From an uncultured Gammaproteobacteria bacterium (lineage in GTDB: Bacteria > Pseudomonadota > Gammaproteobacteria > Pseudomonadales > Pseudohongiellaceae): DNA of 64,000 nt. Below, in pieces: positions 38,328 to 46,784 of the stretch (position 1 is the first letter of the stretch; each line of letters starts with the position of its first letter). Made by a program: the position numbers and the translations under genes. The notes below the pieces were generated by a model that ran no database searches, was not told the DNA's origin, and worked only from the letters and a program-made list of their open reading frames with translations. The stretch is taken from the NCBI GenBank assembly GCA_913060495.1, contig CAJXRP010000001.1:124001-188000 (forward strand). Reading direction: 5' to 3'.

Positions 38328-39383
38328 GTGCCATTGCACTCGATTGAGAAGACGGGAAATTCTGGAGTCGCTGTGACAGTCGCGCCCCCTCGATCAAATT
38401 CTACCCCAATACCGCTCAGTGTATTAATGTCTGTCTATAATGGGGAGAGTTACGTGCGTGCTGCGATTGAGAGTATACAGAAGCAAAGCTTTCAGGATTT
38501 TGAGTTTCTTATTGTTAATGATGGTAGCACAGACAATAGTCTTTCAATCATTGCTGAATTTGCCCGTGATGACTGTAGGGTGAAAGTGCTCGATAAGCCC
38601 AATTCCGGTTTGACAAAATCTTTAAATTATGGGGCGGCGCATGCAACAGGAGACTGGATTGCGCGGATTGACGCTGACGATATCGCACACAAGGACCGCT
38701 TCGCGCTACAGCTTGAGACGGTGGGGAATAATCCTGCGATAAAATTGCTCGGAACGGGACATCAACTAATTGATGAGAAGGGTGAGCTGGGCGCGTGTTA
38801 TTCACTGCCTAGCGATCATGATCGGCTACTGAAGCGTCTTATGTTGAAGCAGGGCTTTTTTTCGCATTCTTCGGCTTTGTTCGCTCGAGAAATTTTTGAG
38901 AAACTTGCCGGGTACAGAGCATTCTTTAAGCGAGCGCAGGACTATGATCTCTGGTTAAGATTTGTGGAGCATGGTGAGATAGCTTGTGTCCCAGAAGCTC
39001 TACTTTATATTCGAAAGCATGCCGAACAGATTTCACATAGCGCGAAGGGTAGTCTACAGCTAGTAGATTCTCGCATTGCTCTGTACAGTCACTATCACAG
39101 AGAGGCTGGTCTTCCGGACCCTGTAGAAGAGTTAAATACCGAAGCAGAGTTTGAGGTTTTTCGGCGAAGCTTTACAGAGGAGCTCGCAGGGCGGCGCCTT
39201 TTTGACATACTAGAATTTAAAAGTGAAATTAAGGACTCCCTAGCTGATAGAGACCCGATGCTTTTCTCGCGCCTCTTAGGGAGAGTGCTACTTAAGGATC
39301 GTGATCTGTTTCTGCGCGCAGCTAGTTTTTTTCTGCGTGGAGAAACGATTGTTTCAACAATTTTTCAGGATAAAGTCAAATAG
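38328..39383 (+). CDS. Glycosyltransferase family 2
   Basis: A 351-residue GT-A transferase. PLSVLMSVYNGESYVRAAIESIQKQSFQDFEFLIVNDGSTDNS is a textbook GT2 N-terminus. ARIDADDIAHKDRFALQ carries the DxD metal site (about residue 115), and FKRAQDYDLWLRF (about 205) supplies the catalytic-base region (ED/QxYDLW). It starts with GTG 3 bases after the acyltransferase stop and is therefore part of the same operon. The first 30 residues before the fold are Pro/Ser-rich and may be an extension; a downstream start is possible. Confidence 0.9.
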   Translation: MPLHSIEKTGNSGVAVTVAPPRSNSTPIPLSVLMSVYNGESYVRAAIESIQKQSFQDFEFLIVNDGSTDNSLSIIAEFARDDCRVKVLDKPNSGLTKSLNYGAAHATGDWIARIDADDIAHKDRFALQLETVGNNPAIKLLGTGHQLIDEKGELGACYSLPSDHDRLLKRLMLKQGFFSHSSALFAREIFEKLAGYRAFFKRAQDYDLWLRFVEHGEIACVPEALLYIRKHAEQISHSAKGSLQLVDSRIALYSHYHREAGLPDPVEELNTEAEFEVFRRSFTEELAGRRLFDILEFKSEIKDSLADRDPMLFSRLLGRVLLKDRDLFLRAASFFLRGETIVSTIFQDKVK

Positions 39384-39510
39384 GTGTCTCGCACGATTAT
39401 GATACTCACCAGAGTGTGAAGACGAATCAAAGATATTCAGAAGGCTGCGAGATTACTTATGTCTAAATATTCAGAGAAGGTTATCTAGTGCTCCGTGGTA
39501 GTGCAGTCAA

Positions 39511-40674
39511 ATGATTCTTGGTATCGATGCCTCCAACATCAGTTCTGGCGGGGGACTTACCCATCTCAGAAATTTGTTGCTCCATGTAGAGCCAAAAAAC
39601 TATGGGTTTGAAAGAGTCATAGTATGGGCAAGCGATTCCACTCTAGATGTTCTTGAAGGCAGGGAGTGGCTGGTTAAGCGTCGACACCCGTTGCTACAGA
39701 AAGGTATTGTGGCAAGAAGCCATTGGAAGATGATTAAGCTCCCGCTAGCGCTTAAGATCGAAAACTGCCAACTACTGTTTGTTCCAGGTGGTTCATATCT
39801 GGGTAGTTTTAGGCCCTTTATCACTATGAGCAGAAATCTTCTGCCCTTTCAATATCGTGAATTACTTCGCTTCGGGGCTACGCTGATGACGTTAAAGTTA
39901 TTGTTGCTGCGAGTGCTGCAATCATTGACGTATAACAGGGCTAGCGGACTGATCTTTCTAACCGACTTTGCTGCGAAAAATATCCTGGAAATAATAGGTA
40001 GCACAGAGAGTGCAGTAAGAGTGATTCCCCACGGTATTGATGCGGCATTCTTCAACGCGCCTGCTGTTGAGCCTCGGTTCCCGAGTCCTGATTCAGCACA
40101 CTCGCCTCTAAAATTAATTTACGTTTCAATGATCGACTTTTACAAGCATCAGTGGAAGGTAATACACGCAGTGAAATTGCTAAGGAATGAAGGCTACCCT
40201 GTAACTCTCGAGTTGCTCGGCCCGGCGCGAATAAGCGCGCACCGTAAGCTGGAGAGATATGTCAGGAAGTTTTCACTTGAGGGGGAGTTCTGGAATTACG
40301 CAGGCCCTTGTGAGCATGAATTGCTGCCAGCAAAATACCGAGAAGCGGATATTTGCATATTCGCTTCCAGCTGTGAAAATATGCCTAATATATTGATGGA
40401 AGGGATGGCTTCGGGATTGCCGATTGCATGTTCCAGACGCAGTCCGATGCTAGATATCTTGGGAGATGCTGGTGTGTATTTTGAGCCAACGGACGAAGTT
40501 GAAATTTTTGAAGCTATTAAAAAGCTAATCGATTCAGTATCTTTAAGACGAAAGCTGGCAGAAAATGCTCAGCAGCTGGCAAGCCAGTATTCTTGGAGTC
40601 GTTGCGCCGATGAAACGTTTGAATTCTTGGGCGAAATTGCTCATAAGCATACAGCCACCGCACAAGATGTATGA
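39511..40674 (+). CDS. Glycosyltransferase family 4 (GT-B)
   Basis: A 387-residue retaining GT-B enzyme. The N-terminal half starts MILGIDASNISSGGGLTHLRNLL, resembling mannosyl/rhamnosyl transferases of O-antigen loci. The C-terminal domain begins with LKLIYVSMIDFYKHQWKVIHAVKLL and carries the nucleotide-sugar-binding motif ICIFASSCENMPNILMEGMASGLPIACS, with the E-x7-E pattern. Located 127 bases after a GT2 gene. Donor unknown. Confidence 0.9.
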   Translation: MILGIDASNISSGGGLTHLRNLLLHVEPKNYGFERVIVWASDSTLDVLEGREWLVKRRHPLLQKGIVARSHWKMIKLPLALKIENCQLLFVPGGSYLGSFRPFITMSRNLLPFQYRELLRFGATLMTLKLLLLRVLQSLTYNRASGLIFLTDFAAKNILEIIGSTESAVRVIPHGIDAAFFNAPAVEPRFPSPDSAHSPLKLIYVSMIDFYKHQWKVIHAVKLLRNEGYPVTLELLGPARISAHRKLERYVRKFSLEGEFWNYAGPCEHELLPAKYREADICIFASSCENMPNILMEGMASGLPIACSRRSPMLDILGDAGVYFEPTDEVEIFEAIKKLIDSVSLRRKLAENAQQLASQYSWSRCADETFEFLGEIAHKHTATAQDV

Positions 40675-40705
40675 AATAACATCGTAACTACTTATTGGGA
40701 ATCGG

Positions 40706-41734
40706 ATGTTTAAAGACAAAATATTACTTATTACGGGTGGAACGGGCTCTTTCGGCAGCGCCGTGCTGGATCGGTTCCTACAGTCGGACTTGAAAGAGAT
40801 TCGAATATTTAGCCGTGATGAGAAAAAGCAAGACGATATGCGTTGTAAATATCAGGACAGCAAGATCAAATTCTACCTGGGTGATGTTCGGGATTATCAA
40901 TCGGTGCTTAATGCCATGCGGGGGGTAGACTATGTGTTCCACGCAGCTGCACTTAAACAAGTGCCGGCTTGTGAGTTTTACCCTCTGGAAGCTGTAAAGA
41001 CAAATATTCTCGGGACAGAGAACGTGCTCGAGGCGGCAATAAATTCTAATGTGCAGAAGCTTATCGCCCTAAGTACAGATAAGGCCGTATATCCTATCAA
41101 TGCTATGGGTATTTCAAAGGCGATGATGGAAAAAATAGTTGTCGCCAAATCAAGACTTAGCTCATCGACAGTAATTTGTGCAACGCGCTATGGAAATGTA
41201 ATGGCTACCAGGGGATCTGTTATCCCACTATTTGTAAAGCAGATTTATCAGGGCAAGCCGGTGTCATTGACGGACCCTACAATGACACGATTCATGATGA
41301 CATTGGATGACGCAATAGACTTGGTCATGTATGCATTCGAAAATGGCTCCTCAGGAGATATTCTTGTTCAGAAAGCCCCTGCGGCAACGATTGAAACTCT
41401 GATCGCCGCGATCAAGCAACTGCTGGACAAGCCTGATCACCCGGTGAATGTAATTGGTACTCGTCATGGCGAGAAACGCTACGAGGCTCTATTGAGCCGT
41501 GAAGAAATGGTATCTGCGGAGGATATGGGGGACTACTACCGCATACCGCCTGATTTAAGAGATTTGAATTACGGTAAGTATATTGAGCAGGGGGATCCAA
41601 AAATATCGGATGCTACAGACTACAATTCTGAAAATACAGACCAACTCGGTGTGGAAGAAATGAAGCTAATGCTAAAACAGCTACCTTTTATTCAAGAAGT
41701 GCTGGCTGGCAGCTATTCTGAACCAGAACAATAA
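40706..41734 (+). CDS. capE: UDP-GlcNAc 4,6-dehydratase (5-inverting), CapE/WbjB type
   Basis: First enzyme of UDP-N-acetyl-L-fucosamine synthesis; it dehydrates UDP-GlcNAc and inverts C5. The NAD-binding ITGGTGSFGSAVLDRFL stands at the N-terminus and LSTDKAVYPINAMGISKAMMEK at about residue 123-144. There the SDR Tyr-x3-Lys is replaced by Met-x3-Lys (MGISK), as in CapE/WbjB-type enzymes. RYGNVMATRGSVIPLFVKQI follows. Its two downstream neighbours complete the pathway, which makes this assignment firm compared with the similar FlaA1/PseB enzymes. Confidence 0.93.
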   Translation: MFKDKILLITGGTGSFGSAVLDRFLQSDLKEIRIFSRDEKKQDDMRCKYQDSKIKFYLGDVRDYQSVLNAMRGVDYVFHAAALKQVPACEFYPLEAVKTNILGTENVLEAAINSNVQKLIALSTDKAVYPINAMGISKAMMEKIVVAKSRLSSSTVICATRYGNVMATRGSVIPLFVKQIYQGKPVSLTDPTMTRFMMTLDDAIDLVMYAFENGSSGDILVQKAPAATIETLIAAIKQLLDKPDHPVNVIGTRHGEKRYEALLSREEMVSAEDMGDYYRIPPDLRDLNYGKYIEQGDPKISDATDYNSENTDQLGVEEMKLMLKQLPFIQEVLAGSYSEPEQ

Positions 41735-41735
41735 T

Positions 41736-42845
41736 ATGAAGGTTCTAATCACCGGTCATGAGGGGTTTATCGGTAAAAACCTTTTGCTGCGACTTGCTGA
41801 GCAACCTGCAATTCAGGTGTTTCTCTATGGGCGGGATAACGTTACTTCAGATTTGGACAATTTGGTTAAAGAGGTTGATATAGTCATTCATCTGGCTGGT
41901 GAGAACAGACCTAAAAAACTTCAGGATTTTGATAAGGTAAACCTCGGGCTAACTCGTGAACTCTGCGAGGCATTAACTGCTTGCAAGAGTAGGACAAAGA
42001 TTATTTTCGCATCCTCTAGTCAGGTGTTGCAGGATAATCCATATGGCGCCAGCAAGCTTAAGGCCGAAGAAGTTTTGCAGAAGTATTCCAGCGATACTGC
42101 TAGTCCAGTTGCGATCTTCAGGCTTCCTAACGTTTTCGGTAAGTGGTGCAAACCCAATTACAATTCTGTCGTTGCGACATTCTGCAATAACATTTCCCAG
42201 AATATTCCAATTCAAATCAATGACGCCAGTGCTGAACTTACATTAAATTACATTGACGACGTAGTTGATAACTTCATGGTCGTGATGGATGATGAATTTG
42301 AGGGTGTTGTTTTTCCGCAAGTCGACCAGCAATACCAAATCACCTTGGCGGCGCTGGCTGAGCAATTAGAGGCGTTCAAATCTAGCAGGGAGTCTCTGGT
42401 TACAGAGCAAGTAGGGACTGGTTTAACGCGAGCCTTGTATGCAACGTATATTAGTTATCTTCGTGCCGAGCAATTTTCTTATGAATTACATTCTCATGAT
42501 GATGATCGAGGCTCGTTCGTCGAGGTTTTAAAGACGAAGGACAGTGGCCAGTTTTCCTATTTTACAGCGAAGCCTGGAACAACTAGAGGTGGACACTATC
42601 ATCACTCCAAAACTGAGAAGTTCCTCGTTATTAGCGGACAAGCGAAGTTCGGATTCCGCCATATGTTAAACGATGAAAAATATGAGCTAGTGGTTTCTGG
42701 TGAGAAGCCACGGATAGTTGAGACAATACCTGGCTGGGCACACGATATAAAGAATATTGGCGATTCTGAATTGGTAGTAATGTTGTGGGCCAACGAAATA
42801 TTCGATAAAGCTGCACCAGACACGATAGCGAGTACAGTGATATGA
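41736..42845 (+). CDS. capF: CapF-type bifunctional epimerase/reductase with cupin domain
   Basis: Second enzyme of the UDP-L-FucNAc pathway (3-epimerisation and 4-keto reduction). The N-terminal SDR domain begins MKVLITGHEGFIGKNLLLRL and contains NPYGASKLKAEE with Tyr-x3-Lys. The C-terminal cupin (about residues 250-365) holds metal-binding GTTRGGHYHHSKTEKFLVISG and is diagnostic of CapF/FnlB. It starts one base after the capE stop and overlaps capG by 4 bases (ATGA), indicating tight coupling. Confidence 0.94.
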   Translation: MKVLITGHEGFIGKNLLLRLAEQPAIQVFLYGRDNVTSDLDNLVKEVDIVIHLAGENRPKKLQDFDKVNLGLTRELCEALTACKSRTKIIFASSSQVLQDNPYGASKLKAEEVLQKYSSDTASPVAIFRLPNVFGKWCKPNYNSVVATFCNNISQNIPIQINDASAELTLNYIDDVVDNFMVVMDDEFEGVVFPQVDQQYQITLAALAEQLEAFKSSRESLVTEQVGTGLTRALYATYISYLRAEQFSYELHSHDDDRGSFVEVLKTKDSGQFSYFTAKPGTTRGGHYHHSKTEKFLVISGQAKFGFRHMLNDEKYELVVSGEKPRIVETIPGWAHDIKNIGDSELVVMLWANEIFDKAAPDTIASTVI

Positions 42846-43978
42846 AAAAGCTTAGAGTGCTTACGATTGTTGGTACAAGACCTGAAATAATTCGTTTGTC
42901 GAGGGTAATAGACAAGCTGGATGAGTATTGTGAACACATACTTGTTCATACTGGTCAGAATTACGATTATGAGCTAAATCAGGTTTTCTTTGATGATCTG
43001 CAAATTCGAAAACCTGATCATTTCCTGAATTGCGCAAACAATAGCCACAGCGCATCTCATACAATAGGCAATATCATAATTGCAGTCGATCAGGTGCTCG
43101 AGTCTGTGGCGCCTGATGCCTTATTGGTCTTGGGAGATACGAATAGTTGCCTAGCGGTGATACCAGCCAAAAGGCGGAAGATACCCGTTTTTCATATGGA
43201 GGCTGGAAATAGGTGTTTTGACCAGCGTGTTCCTGAGGAGATTAATCGTCGTATAGTGGATCACACGGCGGATGTGAACCTTACCTATAGCTCAATTGCA
43301 CGAGAGTATCTGCTTCGAGAGGGGCTGCCTCCAGATTTGGTGATTACGACGGGCAGTCCAATGTTTGAGGTGCTCAATTTTTATCGAGAAAAAATTGCGG
43401 CATCAGATGTGTTGGCTCGTCTACAGCTAAAGAACTTCGATTATTTCCTCGTCAGTGCGCATCGCGAAGAGAACATTGAATCGGATCTCAATTTTGGCAA
43501 ACTAGTTGAAGTGATTAATGGTCTTGCAGAGGAGTATGGCTTGCCTGTGATTGTGTCCACACATCCCCGGACTCAATCCAAAATAGATGCGTCGGAAGTT
43601 GAGTTCAATCCTCTAGTTCAGCTTTTGAAACCCCTAGGCTTCTTTGACTATGTGAAATTACAAACTGAGGCTAAGGCTTCTCTGTCAGATAGCGGAACTA
43701 TCAGCGAAGAATCATCGATTCTAAACTTTCCAGCTTTAAACCTGAGAGAGACACACGAGCGACCAGAAGGGATGGAAGAGGCGGCGGTGATGATGGTTGG
43801 ATTGAGCGTCCAGAGAGTTCGCCAAGGATTGCTCATCTTGTCAGAACAATCCAGGGGCGAAGACCGTACTATGGAATTGGTAGCAGATTATAGTTCCCCA
43901 AACGTTTCCGACAAAGTCGTTCGAATTATTCACAGCTATACTGATTATGTGAATAGAGTCGTGTGGAAGAAGTATTAG
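42842..43978 (+). CDS. capG: UDP-N-acetyl sugar 2-epimerase, CapG/WbjD type
   Basis: Third UDP-L-FucNAc enzyme, a non-hydrolysing C2 epimerase related to WecB. Conserved parts are LTIVGTRPEIIRLSRVID, LVHTGQNYDYELNQVFFDDL, FHMEAGNRCFDQRVPEEINRRIVDH and SDSGTISEESSILNFPALNLRETHERPEGME. Family resemblance alone would also allow WecB (ManNAc synthesis), but placement right after capE and capF favours CapG. Its stop is 13 bases from the next gene, a WbuB-like transferase that would use its product. Confidence 0.93.
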   Translation: MKKLRVLTIVGTRPEIIRLSRVIDKLDEYCEHILVHTGQNYDYELNQVFFDDLQIRKPDHFLNCANNSHSASHTIGNIIIAVDQVLESVAPDALLVLGDTNSCLAVIPAKRRKIPVFHMEAGNRCFDQRVPEEINRRIVDHTADVNLTYSSIAREYLLREGLPPDLVITTGSPMFEVLNFYREKIAASDVLARLQLKNFDYFLVSAHREENIESDLNFGKLVEVINGLAEEYGLPVIVSTHPRTQSKIDASEVEFNPLVQLLKPLGFFDYVKLQTEAKASLSDSGTISEESSILNFPALNLRETHERPEGMEEAAVMMVGLSVQRVRQGLLILSEQSRGEDRTMELVADYSSPNVSDKVVRIIHSYTDYVNRVVWKKY

Positions 43979-43991
43979 GAATATTCTCTAA

Positions 43992-45182
43992 ATGCGTATT
44001 GCGCTAATAGCCGATACATTTCCACCGCTACGCACTTCAGGTGCCGTCCAGTTACGTGATTTAGCCAGACAGATAGGCAGGATGGGTCACGAAATCACCG
44101 TGCTTGTTTCTTCTCCCGATTTAGCTTGCCCCTGGGAGCTCGAAAAGTTTGATACATTTTCTGTTCTAAGACTGCGTGCTCCAAGAACGAAAGGTGTAGG
44201 CTATGCGCGAAGGACAATAAACGAATTCTTAATGCCCTTTGCTATGCTCCGAAACCTTAAGAGTAGCCCCATTGCTCTTGAGGAGTGGGATGGTATCGTC
44301 TGGTATTCTCCGACTGTCTTTCTGGGGCCTATTGTCGCTTCTCTGAAAAAGAAGAATGCCTGTCGAAGTTATTTGATTGTCCGCGATATTTTTCCAGAAT
44401 GGGCAGTAGATATGGGCTTGATGGGGCGGGGCATTCCTTACAGCTTCTTCAAAATAATTGCTAAATATCAGTACAGTTTGGCTGATGTAATTGGTATTCA
44501 AACTCAAGGGAATGAGGTCTATTTTCAGAAATGGTTGAAGCGGCGAGACCGTCGTCTCGAAGTGCTGAATAACTGGATTGCCAAGTCTCCCCAAAGCGCT
44601 TGTAGTATTGATCTTAGTCAATCGGCGCTTCGCGATAGATTTTTATTTGTCTACGCTGGAAACATGGGAGTTGCTCAGGGCATGGATTCCTTATTGAGGT
44701 TGGCGGAGTCATTGCGTGATAGAGCGGATATAGGCTTTGTATTTGTAGGTCGAGGTAGTGAATCAACTCGACTTCGGGATGAGGCAAAGAGGTTGGAGCT
44801 AGCCAATGTGCTTTTCTATGATGAGATAGATGCTGAAGAGATTCCGGGGCTATATAGCCAATGTAAGGCAGGTCTCTTAGCCCTCGATCAAAAGCACAAA
44901 TCACACAACATCCCAGGAAAGTTTCTGCCCTATATGCAGGCTGGGTTGCCGGTACTCTCGGTGATAAACCCGGGCAATGATTTGGTAGAGCTCATTCGAG
45001 TGGAGCGGGTGGGGTGTGTAATTACGGAGACATCGGCTGATCAGGTCTCCGGTTTGGCTTTAGAGTTGATAGATAAGGTGCGGGGTGACAAGGGTATCTC
45101 TAGTCGGTGTAAGTCGCTTGCTGAAAATTTATTCTCAGTGGACGTAGCCGCCGAGCAGGTTATTTCCGGATTGCAGAGATAG
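43992..45182 (+). CDS. WbuB-like L-FucNAc glycosyltransferase (GT4)
   Basis: A GT-B enzyme of 396 residues. The N-terminus RIALIADTFPPLRTSGAVQLRDLARQIGRMGHEITVLV and the segment YLIVRDIFPEWAVDMGLMGRG resemble WbuB, the putative L-fucosamine transferase that accompanies fnlABC/capEFG in E. coli O26 and related loci. The C-terminal half has FVYAGNMGVAQGMDSLLRLAESL and HNIPGKFLPYMQAGLPVLSV. The adjacent pathway and gene order give the FucNAc donor inference good support. It closes the polysaccharide operon; a different metabolic gene follows. Confidence 0.88.
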   Translation: MRIALIADTFPPLRTSGAVQLRDLARQIGRMGHEITVLVSSPDLACPWELEKFDTFSVLRLRAPRTKGVGYARRTINEFLMPFAMLRNLKSSPIALEEWDGIVWYSPTVFLGPIVASLKKKNACRSYLIVRDIFPEWAVDMGLMGRGIPYSFFKIIAKYQYSLADVIGIQTQGNEVYFQKWLKRRDRRLEVLNNWIAKSPQSACSIDLSQSALRDRFLFVYAGNMGVAQGMDSLLRLAESLRDRADIGFVFVGRGSESTRLRDEAKRLELANVLFYDEIDAEEIPGLYSQCKAGLLALDQKHKSHNIPGKFLPYMQAGLPVLSVINPGNDLVELIRVERVGCVITETSADQVSGLALELIDKVRGDKGISSRCKSLAENLFSVDVAAEQVISGLQR

Positions 45183-45246
45183 AGTGCGCTCGCAGCAAAT
45201 ATGATAAATTTCTATTTCATTAAAAATATAATTGGGAAACTAGATT

Positions 45247-46539
45247 TTGGCCTTCAATAAATTCCAGGACTTCCTAGGCGGTCTTGTAGCTCGTCAGCGC
45301 GACCGTTTCTCCAAGAGCGGTACTCCCGATATAGATGACTTGTTAAATAGCCTCATGGGTAATACAGGCGAGGTGTCTGCCATCGTCGCCGCGCGTGAGT
45401 TGCTGGATGTGTATAAAGGTCTGGGCGATGAAGGTAAGAAGGAGTTTTTCTTCAACATAGAACAAAACTTCAATGCTGCGCCAGCCAGCGTTAAGCTGGC
45501 ATTCGATACCTTCGATACAGATCCCAGCAGCACCAATCTAAATCGGCTCTACCATGCGGCGGAACCGCGCCGCGTAGAATTGCTTCGGCGGCTGAATCAA
45601 ACCCCGGGAGCAACACATGATCTCGTGGGCATGCGTAAAGACCTGCTCGGTCTGCTGCGTGATCACCCCGAGTTGTCTGCTGTCGACGAAAACTTCATGC
45701 ACCTGTTTCGTTCCTGGTTCAGTCGGGGCTTCCTGCTGTTGCAGACCATAGACTGGTCTACCTCGGCAGCTATCCTCAATCGCATCATTCGCTACGAAGC
45801 GGTACACGCTATTAAGGATTGGGACGATCTGCGTAGTCGTGTGGATAGGCCGAACCGGCGTTGTTTCGCTTTCTTTCATCCGGCACTGACGGATGAGCCG
45901 CTTATCTTTGTTGAGGTGGCGCTGAGTAATGAGATTCCTGGCTCTATCGATTCGATATTGAATGACACGGCGGAAGGCGATGTCGATCCATCAAAATTTA
46001 CAACTGCTACGTTCTATAGTATCAGCAATTGTCAGCCTGGCCTGAAGAATATCTCTTTTGGTAATTTTCTTATTAAGCAGGTGGTGCAGGAGCTGAAGGC
46101 GGACTTTCCGTCTATTAAGCAGTTTGTAACGCTATCTCCGATTCCTGGCTTTAAGCGTTGGCTGAATAGCGATATAGATACAGACAATACCGATCTGGTC
46201 GAGCTGAAGATGCAGATGCGCTCTCTCGACATCGTCGCGGACAATGTTGCCGAGAATGAGGAGGCCATACGCAAGCTAGTGTTGAACTATCTACTGTTAG
46301 CGAAGAAGGGGAAGTATCCCTTAGACCCTGTCGCTCGATTCCACCTAGGTAATGGGGCGCAGGTGCATCAGATCCATGCCTCGGCAGACTTAAGCGAGAA
46401 GGGGCTGGATCAATCCTATGGGGTGATGGTCAACTATCTCTATGATTTGCGTTATATCGAGCGTAATCACGAGCAGTATGTCACCGAGGGCAATATCGAG
46501 TTTAATGACAAGCTGAAGGCCTCTCTGCTCAAAAGCTAG
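45247..46539 (+). CDS. Malonyl-CoA decarboxylase
   Basis: Converts malonyl-CoA to acetyl-CoA and CO2. The 430 residues show an N-terminal helical oligomerisation domain and a C-terminal GNAT-like catalytic domain. That domain has CFAFFHPALTDEPLIFVEVAL (about residue 207-227), carrying the catalytic His, and TFYSISNCQPGLKNISFGNFLIKQ with the catalytic Ser. FVTLSPIPGFKRWL is also conserved. The start is TTG 45247. No malonyl-CoA synthetase or transporter is adjacent, so the role may be control of cytosolic malonyl-CoA. The glycan locus ends before it. Confidence 0.94.
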   Translation: MAFNKFQDFLGGLVARQRDRFSKSGTPDIDDLLNSLMGNTGEVSAIVAARELLDVYKGLGDEGKKEFFFNIEQNFNAAPASVKLAFDTFDTDPSSTNLNRLYHAAEPRRVELLRRLNQTPGATHDLVGMRKDLLGLLRDHPELSAVDENFMHLFRSWFSRGFLLLQTIDWSTSAAILNRIIRYEAVHAIKDWDDLRSRVDRPNRRCFAFFHPALTDEPLIFVEVALSNEIPGSIDSILNDTAEGDVDPSKFTTATFYSISNCQPGLKNISFGNFLIKQVVQELKADFPSIKQFVTLSPIPGFKRWLNSDIDTDNTDLVELKMQMRSLDIVADNVAENEEAIRKLVLNYLLLAKKGKYPLDPVARFHLGNGAQVHQIHASADLSEKGLDQSYGVMVNYLYDLRYIERNHEQYVTEGNIEFNDKLKASLLKS

Positions 46540-46784
46540 GCATAACTCTGGCTTTTTCCTATCTAACTCCCTCTCTGCTCTTACTTGCTATCCATTATTG
46601 ATTCCGACTCCATTAAGCATGTTTGGAATTGTCGGGAAAAGTTATAAGACAGCTGGGTATTTAGCAGGTCCGTTTGCCTAATCGGGCTTGCAAGAGAAAT
46701 TAAGCCTAATCTTTTTGCCAGGATTAAAGCTGATATACTTTCGATATAGCAACCAACACAGCAACTTGCAGCATTCCCCAGACA

